DNA from: Flaccisagitta enflata
Lineage: Eukaryota > Chaetognatha > Sagittoidea > Aphragmophora
DNA length: 64,000 bases
Direction of reading: 5' to 3'
Assembly: GCA_965153355.1 (NCBI GenBank)
Contig: OZ231126.1
Location: 60,946,001-61,010,000, forward strand
This document shows positions 46,801-56,496 of the stretch, piece by piece. Position 1 is the first letter of the stretch; each line of letters opens with the position of its first letter. Made by a program: the position numbers and the translations under genes. The notes below the pieces were generated by a model. It saw nothing but the letters and a program-made list of their open reading frames with translations. It did not search any database and was not told the origin of the DNA.

Positions 46801-47345
46801 TTGTGATGCTGATTTTTCATTACAACCATTACAAATTTCATTACAACCATTACAAATTTCATTACAACCATTACAACCATTACAATCCATTACAAGTCAT
46901 CAAAAATGGTCCTAAATCCCCCGTTAAACCCCTACCTTTTAGCCCCTCCCATTCTAGAAACTGAACTATAAAGGTCCTTTCATCTTTTCAATTCATTTCA
47001 TTACGGCTCTACCTATAGGGGTAGAGCCGTAATGAAAACTTTAATGGATCGTAATGATATTATCTATATGAAGTCATATTTGTTCTCTAAAGGAGAGTTT
47101 CTAGATTGGGAGGGGCTAAAAGGTAGGGGTTTAATGGGGGATTTAGAACCAATTTTGATGACTTGTAATGGATTGTAATGAAATTTGTAACAGTTGTAAT
47201 GGTTGTAATGAAACTTGTAATGGTTGTAATGGTTTCATTACAACCATTATAAATTTCATTACAACTTGAAAGAATTGCTTGTAATGTAACAAAAGTTCAA
47301 GCAATCATCATTTACAACCATTACAAATTTCATTATAACCATTAC
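37841..47345. repeat. Compound palindromic satellite
   Basis: About 18 units of 400-570 bp. Units are separated by a hairpin, CATTACGGCTCTACC-ctATAGG-TAGAGCCGTAATG, seen near 38215, 38790, 39215, 41520, 41975, 43440, 44735, 45465, 46515 and 47015 among others. Each unit runs from an arm (GGGAGGGGCTAAAAGGTAGG then TTTGATGACTTGTAATGG) into many TTGTAATGGTTGTAATGAAA words, then their complement, then a complementary arm. Two arm types exist (A: AAGGACCTTTATAGTTCAG; B: GAGAACAAATATGACTTCAT) and combine as A-A', A-B' or B-A'. Units at 39200-40700, 42400-43000, 43900-44400 and 45600-46000 are strongly decayed; others are nearly identical. Confidence 0.92.
44860..45165. repeat. Foreign segment inside the satellite
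   Basis: Non-satellite DNA that includes TTTGATTAGTTTCCCC near its left and the inverted C-run end TTTGATTATTTCCCCCCCCC near its right, so it is probably an inserted copy of the C-run repeat family. The satellite resumes at about 45165. Confidence 0.6.
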
Positions 47346-47817
47346 AGTCCCCAGTCGGGGACGGTAATTTTGAAGCTTTTTTTTTATACAAAGTGATATT
47401 CATTCTCTAAAGGAGAGTTTCTAGAATGGGAAGGGTTAAAAGGTACGGGATTAACGGGGATTTCGGATTGTTTCTGATATCCGCAGTTTGTACGCAAAAA
47501 TAAGCGTCTCTCAATCTGTCTTTCCAGCAGTTCTGTGGCGGTTACATTTCCCCTAGTGGGCATTCTCGGGCATGGAGGGGCAGAGAAAGAAAGCATGGAA
47601 AAATGTAACAAAAGTCCAAGCAATCATCAGTCAACATATTCAAAATATCTGAAGAGAACGGGTGGGAAAAGATGCAAAAATTGGTAAATTTTAAAGCAAG
47701 TGCAGTGGAAATGTTATTAAACATTTACCATGACACCTGATCGATGAAAAAGCTGCAAATCTAGAGGGGAAAAAACGAAAAAAAGAAAATATGGATGACA
47801 CTCGATCCTTTTAAAAT

Positions 47818-48896
47818 TTGCAAAAAGGCCGCCTCCACGCCATGATCATGTGCAAGCACAAAACCGTCTTGCCCCTAATCCTCTTCGAATCCATCTTCAT
47901 CAAAGGTGCCGAGGGCACGATTCTCCCCACCGCCGTCAAATATCACAGTTCAAATATCCTGGCGGTTGTCAAATCAGTCCTGCCAAACTACAACAATGTT
48001 GGCGCCGTAGTTCAGAAAATGAAGGAAACCGAGATCCTCGCCGACTTCAACATCGACGATCCATCCAATGGGAAATGGGAACCTCTTGGCTGATTCGAGG
48101 ACAAAGCTCTAAGAGGTGTCTTCATAGAGCAGAAACAGCATCTCGGTGACGATCTCATCTTCACGGTGGTGGCCGCGGCCTCGTGCCTTCATGTTACCAT
48201 CGACGGTAACAGGGTCCAGAAATAAAAAGTGTGATCTAATTTAATCCATTTGTCACAGGACTAATTAATGGGTGGGGAATCAGCTCAGACCCCCCAAAAA
48301 ATTCTCTGGTCAAGATTTGGGCTGCTACCGCTACATATCTCAGGTTGAATGGCTATATAAGGTCAAAATTTCAAAGTGGGAAATTTGAAAATCTGATTGC
48401 GGATTCAGAATCCTTGCAAAAAAGTACTAAAAGGAAGTGTCTTTCGTTTTTTGATATTCCAACTAGAACTTGGTGTAATTTAACTTCGAAAGATAAATTT
48501 GGGTCAAATTTGCTCTTATGTTTAAAATTTGGTAAATTTTAACGTTTGATGATAATTTTGACTGCGTTCCAGATGGAATATAAAAAAAAGAAAGGCACAT
48601 TCTTTAGTACTTTTTTGCAAGGATTTTAAATCTGTAATCAGATTTTCAAATTTCCTACTTTGAAATTTTGACCTTATATAGCCATTTGACCTGAGATGTG
48701 TTGCGATAGCGGCCCAAGTCTTGACCGGAGAACTTTTTGGGGGGTCTGAGCTGATTTTTCATCCTTTAATTGGCCTTGTGACAAAGGGATTAAATTAGAT
48801 CACACTTTTTATATATATCTGGACCCTGTTACCATCGACGGCGCCGACGAAGTTCTTGATCGTTTGTTTGTTGTCATCGGTCACAGTGCTTCGTGA
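47818..48896 (+). pseudogene. Unrecognised gene remnant, broken by a stop and a fold-back insertion
   Basis: The frame from 47818 has coding-like composition, includes CKHKTVLPLILFESIF, SVLPNYNNVGAVVQKM and FNIDDPSNGKWEPLG, and hits TGA at 48091. The same frame then stays open as FEDKALRGVFIEQKQHLGDD through TVVAAASCLHVTIDG to 48206, where element FB4 begins. Skipping FB4 and one copy of its target duplication, the frame continues (ADEVLDRLFVVIGHSAS) to a TGA at 48894-48896. The first TGA could be a TGG-to-TGA change. I do not recognise the family. It could also be an exon pair, but no donor or acceptor explains the TGA. Confidence 0.5.
48207..48831. mobile_element. Fold-back element FB4 with 10-bp target duplication
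   Basis: Ends TAACAGGGTCCAGA and its complement, arms of about 200 bp or more (AAAAAGTGTGATCTAATTT, GGTCTGAGCTGA, TTTCAAAGTGGGAAATTTGA and complements) around a short unique centre near 48480-48560. CCATCGACGG flanks it on both sides (48197-48206 and 48832-48841). A 9-10 bp duplication would fit a Mutator-like mobiliser; an 8-bp reading would fit hAT. Confidence 0.85.
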
Positions 48897-49338
48897 TTTG
48901 TGGCAACGTCAGCAACCTTGGCGACCGGTAGGTGGCGGCGATTCGATCCGTCAACTTTTCTGTCAATTCCGCGTTGATGGCTTCAAGGATCGAGCCAGCG
49001 CCATACAGGCAACTTCTTCAACCTGCAGTAGTGTTTGGTGCAGGTGCGGTGTTATTGGGAGGAAGTTTGGCTGATGGAATAGATTGAGGATAAAGAATTT
49101 TAATTGGATCAGAGCAAGGAAATTTAGGAAATTGAGTGCCTCGGAAACATGCATGAAGTGCAGATCGAGTCTGAGGTGAGACTCAATTTAGGGGAGTAGG
49201 AAGATGAGGACCTCTCTGTACTGTAATTTTAAAGACAATGGACAAAGGCATAGATTTAGAAATCAGAGCTAAAGATGAAGGCGATGGAGAAGGAATAGGA
49301 ATAAGAATGGTGGATTATGATTTTTATGATGTATGATT

Positions 49339-50215
49339 TCAGTTACACAAGTCGGGAATTCTATAAACGTTGTTGTTGTTGTCGTTGTTGCTGTTGTCGT
49401 TTCTTTTGCTGTTGTTATTGTTGCTTTGAGAATCACCACCAACGTTAATATCATTTTCATTAAAGTCCCACTTCTTAAAACCTCGATTGTTGTTCCATCG
49501 TCGTTTCTTCTTCGGCTTTGTGGACGTCTCTTGGACACAAACTTCCAAAGCTGCGACGACTGGGGCAGTGGCAACCGCGTCGGCGTTAGCATCTGATGAC
49601 GTCGCGGTGGCGGCGTTGTCGTCTTCGATGATTGCAAGTTCCTCCTCTCCTTCGCTGAGAACAAATTGATTGGTGGTGGCGTAAGTAGCTTTTTCCGACA
49701 GTTCAGCGGCAGCAGCAGCGGCGGCGGCGTCCTCGTCCTCCGAAGGCGGCGTCGCTTCTTCCGTCGGTTCGTCGGTAGCGGCGGCGGTCACCGGAGTTTC
49801 CTCAGTAACAACAACAGCGGTGGAGGCCATAACGCCTTCCATTGGTTCCACGGCGGCCGCGGCGGTGGTGGCGGTGAAGCGGAAGCGGCAACAACCTCGG
49901 CACCCTTGACGGCCTTTTCATCAACAACCATCACAGTGACGGCGCCGGCGTTTCCTTCTGCCAAATCCACGCCGGAATCGGTCGTTGTGGGCTTTGACAA
50001 TGATGATGCGGTGGTAGGCGGCGTTGCGGCGACCATGACGGCGGAGGCGGGAGCGGCAACAACCTTGGCGTCTTTGAGTCTCTTCATCGACAACCATCAC
50101 GGCGACGGCGGTTTCTTCCACCAAATCCATACCGGAATTGGTCGTCGTAAGCTTTGCCGATGGGGATGATGATGATGACGATGCGGTGGTAGTCGGCGTC
50201 GCGGTGGAATCTTCT
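49339..50215 (-). other. Low-complexity coding-like region, possibly a decayed gene
   Basis: On the minus strand an open frame of 170 codons (49339-49851) encodes Ala/Thr/Glu-rich sequence, then KPKKKRRWNNNRGFKKWDF and Asn-rich runs. Upstream, two copies of a roughly 165-bp unit (49880-50040 and 50050-50215) encode DLAEGNAGAVTVMVVDEKAV and the like. The outer copy differs by a 2-bp deletion that shifts the frame, so the repeat is decaying or spliced differently. GC content is well above the flanks. No family recognised. Confidence 0.35.
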
Positions 50216-50604
50216 AGCGACTACTTCTTGCCATGCGTCTTTGTCGTAGACTATGACGACCCGTTTTGGAAGGAATTGAGGGAGAGGGATGGACCAGACC
50301 AGACTAAAGTCTACCAGTCAACGAGTCTACCAGTAAGATTTTGCAAATCCCCAAAAAGTGCTCCCGTTTAGAAGTCTTTGTTAATACTGACAAGCTCGAC
50401 AAAGGAAACAAAGCTGCGAATTGCGCATGGATGAAAGATCGCCGCGCGGTTTCTACTTTCATACTTATTCAAAATGTTTATATCTTTCAAACGGTAAGAG
50501 ATATTTTCATGATATTTTAAACATGTGATATTTATTCATAAGACCGCTCACTGACAATGATTCAAGGTAGGCATAAAAAGAAAAATTTCAGGCCTGTATA
50601 TTGT

Positions 50605-50860
50605 TCTATATCCCCCCCCGGTGGGGGGGGGGAAATAATCAAAGGGTTTGGAAATGGGGGAAAAAATGCAAGGGTGAAAAAAAAGAAAAAAAGAAAATTT
50701 CGGGAAAATAAAACTTTTGGCAGTACCAAATCATTAGAAATGATTTGTAGAACACAATATAACACTATTTAAACCTTAAAAACACTGTTTTATTGCTATA
50801 TGGGGAAGAAAATCATAGATTTTGTAACGCGACGCGTTGCGTCGCGGGGAAGAAAATAAA
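50605..50860 (+). repeat. Dispersed repeat with C-run/G-run hairpin, copy 2
   Basis: C8-GGTG-G8, AAATAATCAAAGGGTTTGG, an A/G-rich stretch, TATTTAAACCTTAAAAACAC and GTAACGCGACGCGTTGCGTC before GGGGAAGAAAA, in the same order as 2540-2850. Confidence 0.85.
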
Positions 50861-50865
50861 AATTT

Positions 50866-52250
50866 TTACAGCCTGTAGACCAAGTCTACAAGGTTTGATG
50901 ATGATCCAATGAGAAATGGATGTTCGAGAGAGATTCAAAGAAGTGAAGTTTGAGTGGACGACTTTGGAGGACAAGATGGCGTCGACGGCGTTGTTGAGCA
51001 AAGATGGGGTTGAAATGGCGACTGATGTTGTTACCCCTCGATGTCCCGGAGGTGATGTGACCCCAGATTCGATGGGTTTGACGATGGTTGGCTCGTGGAA
51101 GCCGTTTGTCTGCGTGAAATCGAAGGTGGCGGTTGTTGTCGTCGAAGCCTCGAATTAGATCGCGGAAACGGGGCCCTTAACGGAGGAGTTAGGCCGCGAA
51201 ACTTATGTTGCACATAAATTAGATGTGGTTGAACACTTTCACCGATTTTGACGACCCTGAGTTGATTGCAACGGCCGTGTCGATCGAACAAAGTTGGCGG
51301 CGGCGGAGGTTCGTCGAGGACGATCTTTAGACGCGGAAACGGACCACTAGGGGGTCGAGTTGGTCGACGCCGGATTGGGATGTGTTAAAGGTGACCTTGA
51401 AGTGTCTTGTCCTTGATTAATAGCCAAATCGCCCCAGAATTGCGGATTCGAGAAGACTTTAAAGATGGCGGATGTTCGAAGCCGCCGAGGACGCCAATTT
51501 TCGAAGGCATAAACGAGTATGGAGAATATTCCACCTTCCCGTTGAGTCCAGAGATTGGGATTGATACTGTAGGTAGAGTAGGTGTTGGAGCAGCTAGGAT
51601 TCCATTTTTGTGAAGATCGAGTCGCAGGTTGAGGCGCAGTAGCTCGTCAAAGTTGATGTTCGAAGCTCGAAATCGCGTTTTCGAAGCCCCTCACGTTTTT
51701 TTCCGAGTGCGAGGAAGGAGTTGTCCGATGGGGCTGAAATTTTTACAGCCTGTAGACCAAGTCTTGGGGCAGCTCCATGCGAAATTTCATCCACGTGGGT
51801 TGAGGGGTTCGGAAGATATCGTCGTTTGAAGTTGACGTTTGCAATATGCTAATGTTGAAGGCATGAAGCAGTCGACGAACAGTTGCTGGGATGCTGCAGA
51901 CGTCGTGGGAGGTCTGGAAGGCAGGGGGGGGGAACTAATCAAAGATCATAGAACCATATACATCTCTGAAAAGTTTTCAAAAATTTTTAGTGAATTTTAT
52001 ACTTTGACATCGTTAAAAAAATGTTCGGAAACCCTCGGAACATGCGGTCGACAGGGTACTTGGTGACGGACGAAATTTTTTGGCTGACGTGTTTTCTTTT
52101 ACTTCATTCTTTTAATCTAACAGAATTCCGTCTGTAACAAATGACAATCACCGTTCCCTTGAAATTATTGGAAGTGTACCAAGTTTCATTCCAATCCGTC
52201 TTGAATTGCAGAACCCAGGCTTGATCTGACGGATGATCCTATAGGTGGAC
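50866..52250. other. Unassigned GC-moderate stretch
   Basis: Contains GCCTGTAGACCAAGTCT twice (near 50871 and 51747) and open frames of up to 86 codons without recognisable domains. A fragment of the C-run repeat lies at 51925-51960. No gene can be supported. Confidence 0.35.
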
Positions 52251-52529
52251 AGAGGTACGTGCACGCGACTGAAAATGATCAAGTGGTCATAACGAGCAAA
52301 ACAACCAAACGGAAATGTCACAGAATTTCAGTGATAGAACCCTCACGTCATGTTCTAACACCATGCCGAGTTACATTCAACCCCTTCAACCAACGGACGC
52401 ACCAATTGACAGACATGGTCGCATGCACACGACTGAAAAAAGATAAAATGGTCATTACGAGTAAACCAAAGGAAAATGATGAAGATTGGTACACAGACCG
52501 CTCACGTCATGTTTTACCACCAAGCCAAG

Positions 52530-52692
52530 TTTTTAGTCGCGGACTAGCGACTCTATAAGAGGCTTTGTCCGTCCGTCCGTCAGTCGGTTGGTCGGTTGGT
52601 CCGTGGTGATGGAGTTGAAAAGTGGGGAAACACGCATTTCCGCCCCTGCCCACCCGTCCGCGACTGGTATTGGCCGTGTATCCGGCCTTGTT
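52530..52692 (-). repeat. Short repeat of the GTCGCG-hairpin family, well preserved
   Basis: TAGTCGCGGACTAGCGACTC, AAGAGGCTTTGTCCGTCCGT, GGGGAAACACGCATTTCCGC, CCCACCCGTCCGCGACTGG and GGCCGTGTATCCGGCCTTG. The outer words AGTCGCGGAC and GTCCGCGACT are also inverted repeats of each other. Confidence 0.88.
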
Positions 52693-52713
52693 TCCACCAC
52701 CAGCCAATGGACG

Positions 52714-52840
52714 GACCGACGGACGGACGCTGCAGCATGAGCGCGACTAAAGAGATCAAATGGTCACTATGAACAAATAAATCACGGGAAAAAGTTGAAA
52801 TTTGGTACACTAACCCCACATGTCATATTCTATTACTATA
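52714..52840 (+). repeat. 127-bp direct repeat, copy 1
   Basis: GACCGACGGACGGACGCTGC to CATATTCTATTACTATA; copy 2 at 53337-53463 differs by only about two substitutions. They bracket 496 bp that include the second GCCTTGAGGCT minisatellite. Confidence 0.93.
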
Positions 52841-52954
52841 ATAGTCGCAAAAGCGTTAGATCGTCAGCGGTACCCGTTGCCCCTATGTGAGGTATGTAGG
52901 TGTGAGATGGTTAGAGGGGCAGCGGCCCCGAAGGGGCCGATGACCTATGCTGTT

Positions 52955-53335
52955 TTTATTTGAGCCTCAAGACTGAAATTATGGCCTCAAGGCTGGAATT
53001 GGGGCCTTGAGGCTTGGAGATGAGCCTTGACGCTTGGATTTGAGCCTTGAAGCTGGAATTATGGCCTCGAGGCTGGAATACTGGTTTCGAGGCTGGAATT
53101 GTGGCTTTGAGGTTTGGATTTGAGCCTTTAGGCTGGGATTTGCGCCTCAAGGCTGGGATTTGAGCCTTGAGGCTGGGATTTGAGCCACGAGGCTGGGATT
53201 CGGGCTTCCAAGGTCAGAATTTGTATCTCTGGGGTGGAACATGAGCCTCACAGCTAGAATTTGGGCCTCAGGGTTAGAATTTGGACCTCAAGGTTAGAAT
53301 TTGGATCTCTGGGGTGGAATATGGGCCTCACAGCC
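52955..53335 (+). repeat. 20-bp GCCTTGAGGCT minisatellite, copy 2
   Basis: About 18 degenerate units. The flank at 52860-52950 (CCCGTTGCCCC, GGTTAGAGGGGCAGCGGCC, GAAGGGGCCGATG) matches the flank of the array at 299-522. Confidence 0.88.
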
Positions 53336-53336
53336 A

Positions 53337-53463
53337 GACCGACGGACGGACGCTGCAGCATGAGCGCGACTAAAGAGATCAAATGGTCACTAAGAACAAA
53401 AAAATCACGGGAAAAAGTTGAAATTTGGTACACTAACCCCACATGTCATATTCTATTACTATA
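53337..53463 (+). repeat. 127-bp direct repeat, copy 2
   Basis: Joined directly to the end of the minisatellite (CACAGCCA-GACCGACGG). See 52714-52840. Confidence 0.93.
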
Positions 53464-53639
53464 AAAAGTGTATTTCCCCATCCATAAGGTTATTTGAGTA
53501 TTAAATTCTGAAGTAAAGAATATAAGGAACACCTTTTTGGCTGTGTATTCAGCATCGTGAATCTATCTCTTGGGTACGCTGTGTGATAAAAGTTGTAATG
53601 TGTTATGGTCGTTGTGATGTTTCACGACGGTTGTATTCA

Positions 53640-53900
53640 GCTACTTGCCTCTTAAAAACCCCAGACGAAATTTTTTGGTCGGGCAAACTCAATCTTTTGC
53701 TAATGAAGTGCTTAGAAGTACAAAGCGCGTAAAGAATTCATAGACTGACGGACTGACCAAAAGACTTAAAAGACAGTTGGCGAACTCATTCCTCAACATC
53801 TCTAGGTTTTTGTCCGTCAAAAACCCCAGACGAAATTTTTCGTCTGATCAGACAAAATTGTTCGTCTGGTCAGACATAATTTTTCATATGAGGGTTTGAG
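53640..53900 (+). repeat. CAGACGAAATTTCGTCTG-type repeat region, left part
   Basis: AACCCCAGACGAAATTTTT, then GCGCGTAAAGAATTCAT-AGACTGACGGACTGACC, ACAGTTGGCG and again AACCCCAGACGAAATTTTTCG. The same roughly 150-bp module recurs two or more times at 54770-55190. Confidence 0.8.
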
Positions 53901-53987
53901 CTCAAACGATTTTTTTTTCCCATTCATATCCTGATTGAGTATACTGATTGATGCGTTCACGACCATCGCTAAGGGAAGCTAATTTTT

Positions 53988-54128
53988 AGTTGCGGACACG
54001 CAACTCTATAAGAGGCTTTGTCCGTCCGTCCGTCCATCCGTCGGTAAGCACGAGTCAAAAAGTGGAAAAACGCGCATTTCCGCCCCTGCCCACCCGTCCG
54101 CAACTGATGGCCGTGTATCCGGCCTTGT
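53988..54128 (-). repeat. Short repeat of the GTCGCG-hairpin family with compensated stem
   Basis: The hairpin reads AGTTGCG-GACA-CGCAACT where other copies read AGTCGCG/CGCGACT, and the far end reads GTCCGCAACT instead of GTCCGCGACT. All three positions changed together and pairing is kept. Confidence 0.88.
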
Positions 54129-54589
54129 TTTTAAGTCTCAGAGAAGGGTGAGATCGACGGAGGACGGACGTGTCGGGAGAGATCCTTCCAAAGGCAAAAG
54201 TTCAAATTTGATTTGGCGTTTTAGCCGTCCTTCGACATCGTCAACTCGTTCGTCGCCGCCGCAACTGTCAATACCAACTGATTCCTGAAACTAAAAAACT
54301 TTAGTTGAATATTAATCGGCAACATCAAGAATTTATGAACAGCAGCACTTTTTAAAAATATACAAATTGCTGCTTTTAGATAAAGTAATATAGATATAAT
54401 TCAATAAAGAGTAGCTTGTTGGTTTGCTTGGCCGCGACACGACGTCAAAATTGTTCTTTTTTTTGACAGCACTGTCTCGAGCCGAGTTACATTCACCTGA
54501 AATGAGGTACACAAATTCTTCATGACATAAAAGCAACCACTTTTTAGTCGCGTGCTTCGCAACAATACTAGTCAAGTTTGATGGTGGGG

Positions 54590-54745
54590 AGGATGAGGAT
54601 GGGGATGATGATGAGGATGAGGATGGGGATGATGATGAGGACCAGGATCGATCCGTATCATCATTCTGTATCATCATTCCGTATCATCATTCCGTATCAT
54701 CATTCAGTATCATCATTCAGTATCATCAATTTCAGTATCAGTATC
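54590..54745 (+). repeat. GATGGGGAT array and 13-bp TATCATCATTCCG minisatellite
   Basis: GATGAGGATGGGGATGATGA repeats (54590-54645) followed by about seven 13-bp units related to those at 25680 and 33765. Confidence 0.88.
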
Positions 54746-54769
54746 ATCAATATCATCAATCAAAAAAAA

Positions 54770-55200
54770 GCGCCTAAAAGTGTCAAGCGTGTAAATAAGC
54801 CTCCATTCATAGACCGACGGACCGACCAAAAGATTCAAAAAACAGTTGGCGTTCTTATTCCTCAATGTTACTAGCTTTTTCCCCTTCAAAAACTCAAACT
54901 AAATTTTGGGAGAAAAAAGTGTTAAAAAGTATCAAGCGCGTAAAGAATTCACTCATTCATACACCGACGGACCGACCAAGACTCAAAAGACAGTTGGCGT
55001 TCCTGTTCCTCAATGTTACTAACTTTTTCCCCCTCAAAAACCCCAGACAAAATTTTTCGTCTGACCAGACGAAATTTCGTCTGAGGGTTGAGGCTCAGAC
55101 GAAAATTTTTCGTCTGAGGAGGCCACCAGACGAAATTTCGTCTGAGACGAAATTCGGAGACGAAATTTCGTCCGAGGGTTTTTGCCAAAGTGATGCTGAA
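54770..55200 (+). repeat. Tandem module ending in palindromic CAGACGAAATTTCGTCTG words
   Basis: Two copies of a roughly 160-bp module (AAGCGTGTAAATAAGCC / AAGCGCGTAAAGAATTC, ACCGACGGACCGACCAA, ACAGTTGGCGTTC), followed at 55040-55180 by six or more AGACGAAATTTCGTCTG-type palindromes. Confidence 0.85.
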
Positions 55201-55319
55201 GCGAGCGTATTGGCCTGAGAGAGTGGGCAAGGCTTGTGAGTGGTCGGTGTGTCCCCCCGGATGTAACTACATTACTCTGCTGTCGCTGCTGGAAGGATTT
55301 AAAGTTGCTAAAAAATTTT

Positions 55320-55878
55320 TGGCCTTCCCCCCCCTGAATATGATACAACAAACATAGGAGAATATTTTTTCAACTTTTTTTTTCAAAATTTCTACGTACT
55401 AGGTACCCCGGGGGTACCTGAAATAACCACCCCTAGGGGTAAAACCCCAAAAATGATAATTTTTAGTTCAAATTTTTTACCTAACAGATTTTTTGGGTTA
55501 ATACAAGATGATTAACACCAAGATTGTCCTTTTATCATAAAAAATGGCTGAGATATGGCTTTTTAAAGTTTTAGAAGTACCCGCGGGGGTCAAAATTTCA
55601 AACCCCCATAAAACCCAAAATATAGGTCCGAGTGCAAAAAAACTCAGGAATCTTGAATAACTCCAAGGGGTACCTTTACACCAAAAAAGAGCAAACTCTA
55701 TTTTTTGAGGGTTTTCAGTTTGGGTGATCTGAGCTGAAACCACCCAAATACCAGATTGGAGCCAAATGAAAGGTCTCTTTGAAATATTCAAAATGGTCTA
55801 AGATTTTGTTTAATTATTTTGAAGCTTAATATGATAAATCGTCATTTTAAGTGCGGCTTTTTTTTATTCGCGTAGTAC
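55320..55878 (-). mobile_element. Long fold-back element, copy 2 (inverted)
   Basis: Reverse complement of about 23152-23850. Starts at a fragment of the TTTTTAGCA element (CCTTCCCCCCCCTGAATATG) and ends at GTGCGGCTTTTTTTTATTCG-CGTAG. A central stretch (about 55410-55740) is close to copy 1, including GGTACCTTTACACC. Confidence 0.88.
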
Positions 55879-56258
55879 AATGAACACAAGTCAGGTGACG
55901 AAAAGTTGAAATTTCTATCTTTATACCACTCACTTTAAAAAGAGTGTAAAAACTAATCAAAAACAGATAGAGATTAGCAGACTTCACCACTGGTTAAATT
56001 ACGAGAAACATAAAAGTTTGTGTTTTGATTTTTAGTATACTATTATATATCAAATTTTGATTTTTATCAAAAAATAGCTGAAATATCCCAAATTAACCAA
56101 ATATCAGAAAAATGGCAAGATCATGAAATCTAATGGCAATTAAGCTTGCTTACATTCAAAATATATCAGAACCTAATGTGTTTTACCACTTTTAATAAAA
56201 ATAATAAAAAATTTTCATGAAAGAGAAACTCTTCCTTAATTTTCATCATGTCTTATAC

Positions 56259-56496
56259 CTGGATTGAGAATTCCCGGAGCGGCTCCTTTGCTGCATCGTA
56301 AATACCATCGCGTGGCGCCTTGTCCTTTGCCGATGGTCAATTCGGGACTGTTCCATTCTTGTTGTAAAAGAGGCCGACCGGCGATGAGGAATCGGGGAAT
56401 GGCCCACGTGATAGTGCCCTTGACGCGATCGGTGGGGTCGTCGGGCGAAACCGTCGAGACGGAGGAGGAAGATGAGGTAGTTGCGCGCATCGCCAT
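56259..56496 (-). CDS. First exon of a probable MATH-domain protein
   Basis: ATG at 56496; 79 codons plus one base, ending at a good donor (CAG|GTATAAG). After a Ser/Thr-rich start (ATTSSSSSVSTVS) the sequence VKGTITWAIPRFL, then EWNSPELTIG and TRWYLRCSKG fits the first strands of a MATH/TRAF-C domain as in SPOP-like and other MATH proteins, which bind substrate peptides. Later exons would lie at lower coordinates; none was recognised, so the partner domain (BTB, TRAF or other) is unknown. Past the donor the frame meets a stop after six codons, as expected of an intron. Confidence 0.6.

Noticed and set aside
38263-47000. Many NGCNEIC, HYNHYKF or LQPLQIS repeat proteins
   Set aside because: All are frames of the TGTAATGG satellite words; they occur on both strands and change at each decayed unit.
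48185-48870. VTIDGADEV looked like the ribose-5-phosphate isomerase A signature
   Set aside because: The match appears only after skipping FB4, and the residues on both sides (TVVAAASCLH before, LDRLFVVIGHSAS after) do not follow RPIA.
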